DNA of 14,213 nt, taken from NCBI GenBank assembly GCA_964345635.1, contig CAYFRM010000088.1:1-14213 (forward strand), in the 5' to 3' direction. Source of the stretch: WVXT01 sp964345635. Its GTDB lineage: Bacteria > UBA6262 > WVXT01. Position numbers and translations under genes: made by a program. Under the pieces are notes generated by a model, which had not been told where the DNA came from, did no database searches, and saw nothing but the letters and a program-made list of their open reading frames with translations. Positions 14,146 through 14,213 of the stretch are shown here, piece by piece (position 1 is the first letter of the stretch; every line of letters starts with the position of its first letter).

Positions 14146-14202
14146 GTAGGGGACGGACTCTGTGCCGTCCCTAAAGGGCGGCCACGGAGTGCCACCCCTA
14201 CA
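14146..14202. repeat. Inverted A-B hairpin pair, copy 2
   Basis: The A copy at 14146-14172 has a perfect stem. The B copy at 14176-14202 has GGGCGGC/GCCACCC, with one G-T-type pair. The trailing ATGCTACATTA repeats that of copy 1, so a unit of about 68 bp is duplicated around the family C element. Confidence 0.85.
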
Positions 14203-14213
14203 ATGCTACATTA

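Noticed and set aside
13989..14213. Promoter for the lipoprotein gene
   Set aside because: A GATAAT occurs in the gap, but no acceptable -35 lies at the right distance; the promoter may be outside the window.

Overview
The window reads as chromosomal DNA of an uncultivated Gram-negative-type bacterium. Supporting this are an outer-membrane beta-barrel, a PorV/UPF0164-like porin, an OmpA-type peptidoglycan-binding domain, a lipobox and FlgD/T9SS-like C-terminal domains. The layout, the secreted protein at the left edge and the dense families of GTAG-headed hairpin repeats recall candidate phyla such as Omnitrophota or neighbouring lineages. That placement is an inference from pattern memory, not proof. 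Every supported gene is on the minus strand, so transcription runs right to left.

Right part (13988 to 4611): six exported proteins in a row. They are a lipoprotein, an OmpA-domain protein, a secreted three-module protein, a PorV-like barrel, a large beta-barrel and a secreted glucanase-like enzyme. A carbohydrate-binding-like beta-sandwich (CBM11/CIA30-like) recurs in the lipoprotein, the OmpA protein and the large barrel, and in more diverged form three times in the secreted protein. The enzyme has a glucoamylase/GH144-type domain (a family with endo-beta-1,2-glucanases), then fibronectin-III and FlgD-like domains. Together they look like a cell-surface glycan binding, transport and processing system.

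Middle (4600 to 3483): a compact, A+T-richer HTH-nucleotidyltransferase plus HEPN pair, probably a toxin-antitoxin module. It has a TTGACA-N17-TATATT promoter overlapped by interleaved GTTTAC palindromes, a likely self-operator. It sits between the glucanase gene and a polytopic OpgH/NdvB-like family 2 glycosyltransferase (3157 to 1325). The glycosyltransferase has its own perfect TTGACA-N17-TATAAT promoter and a repeat-containing leader of about 250 nt.

Left part (1324 to 1): a sigma70-like promoter, a cyclic-di-GMP-I (GEMM-I) riboswitch and an overlapping intrinsic terminator precede a secreted protein of unknown function that leaves the window at base 1. The aptamer's 3' helix is the terminator's 5' arm, which predicts that c-di-GMP turns the gene on. 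An in-frame palindromic element encodes a peptide near the visible end of this protein.

The intergenic gaps from base 981 rightward are filled with short hairpins headed by GTAG. The two commonest families are one element in opposite orientations, often paired as a BIME-like inverted couple, with stem variants that largely keep base pairing. This resembles REP sequences moved by a Y1 (RAYT/TnpA-REP) transposase; no such transposase is in the window.
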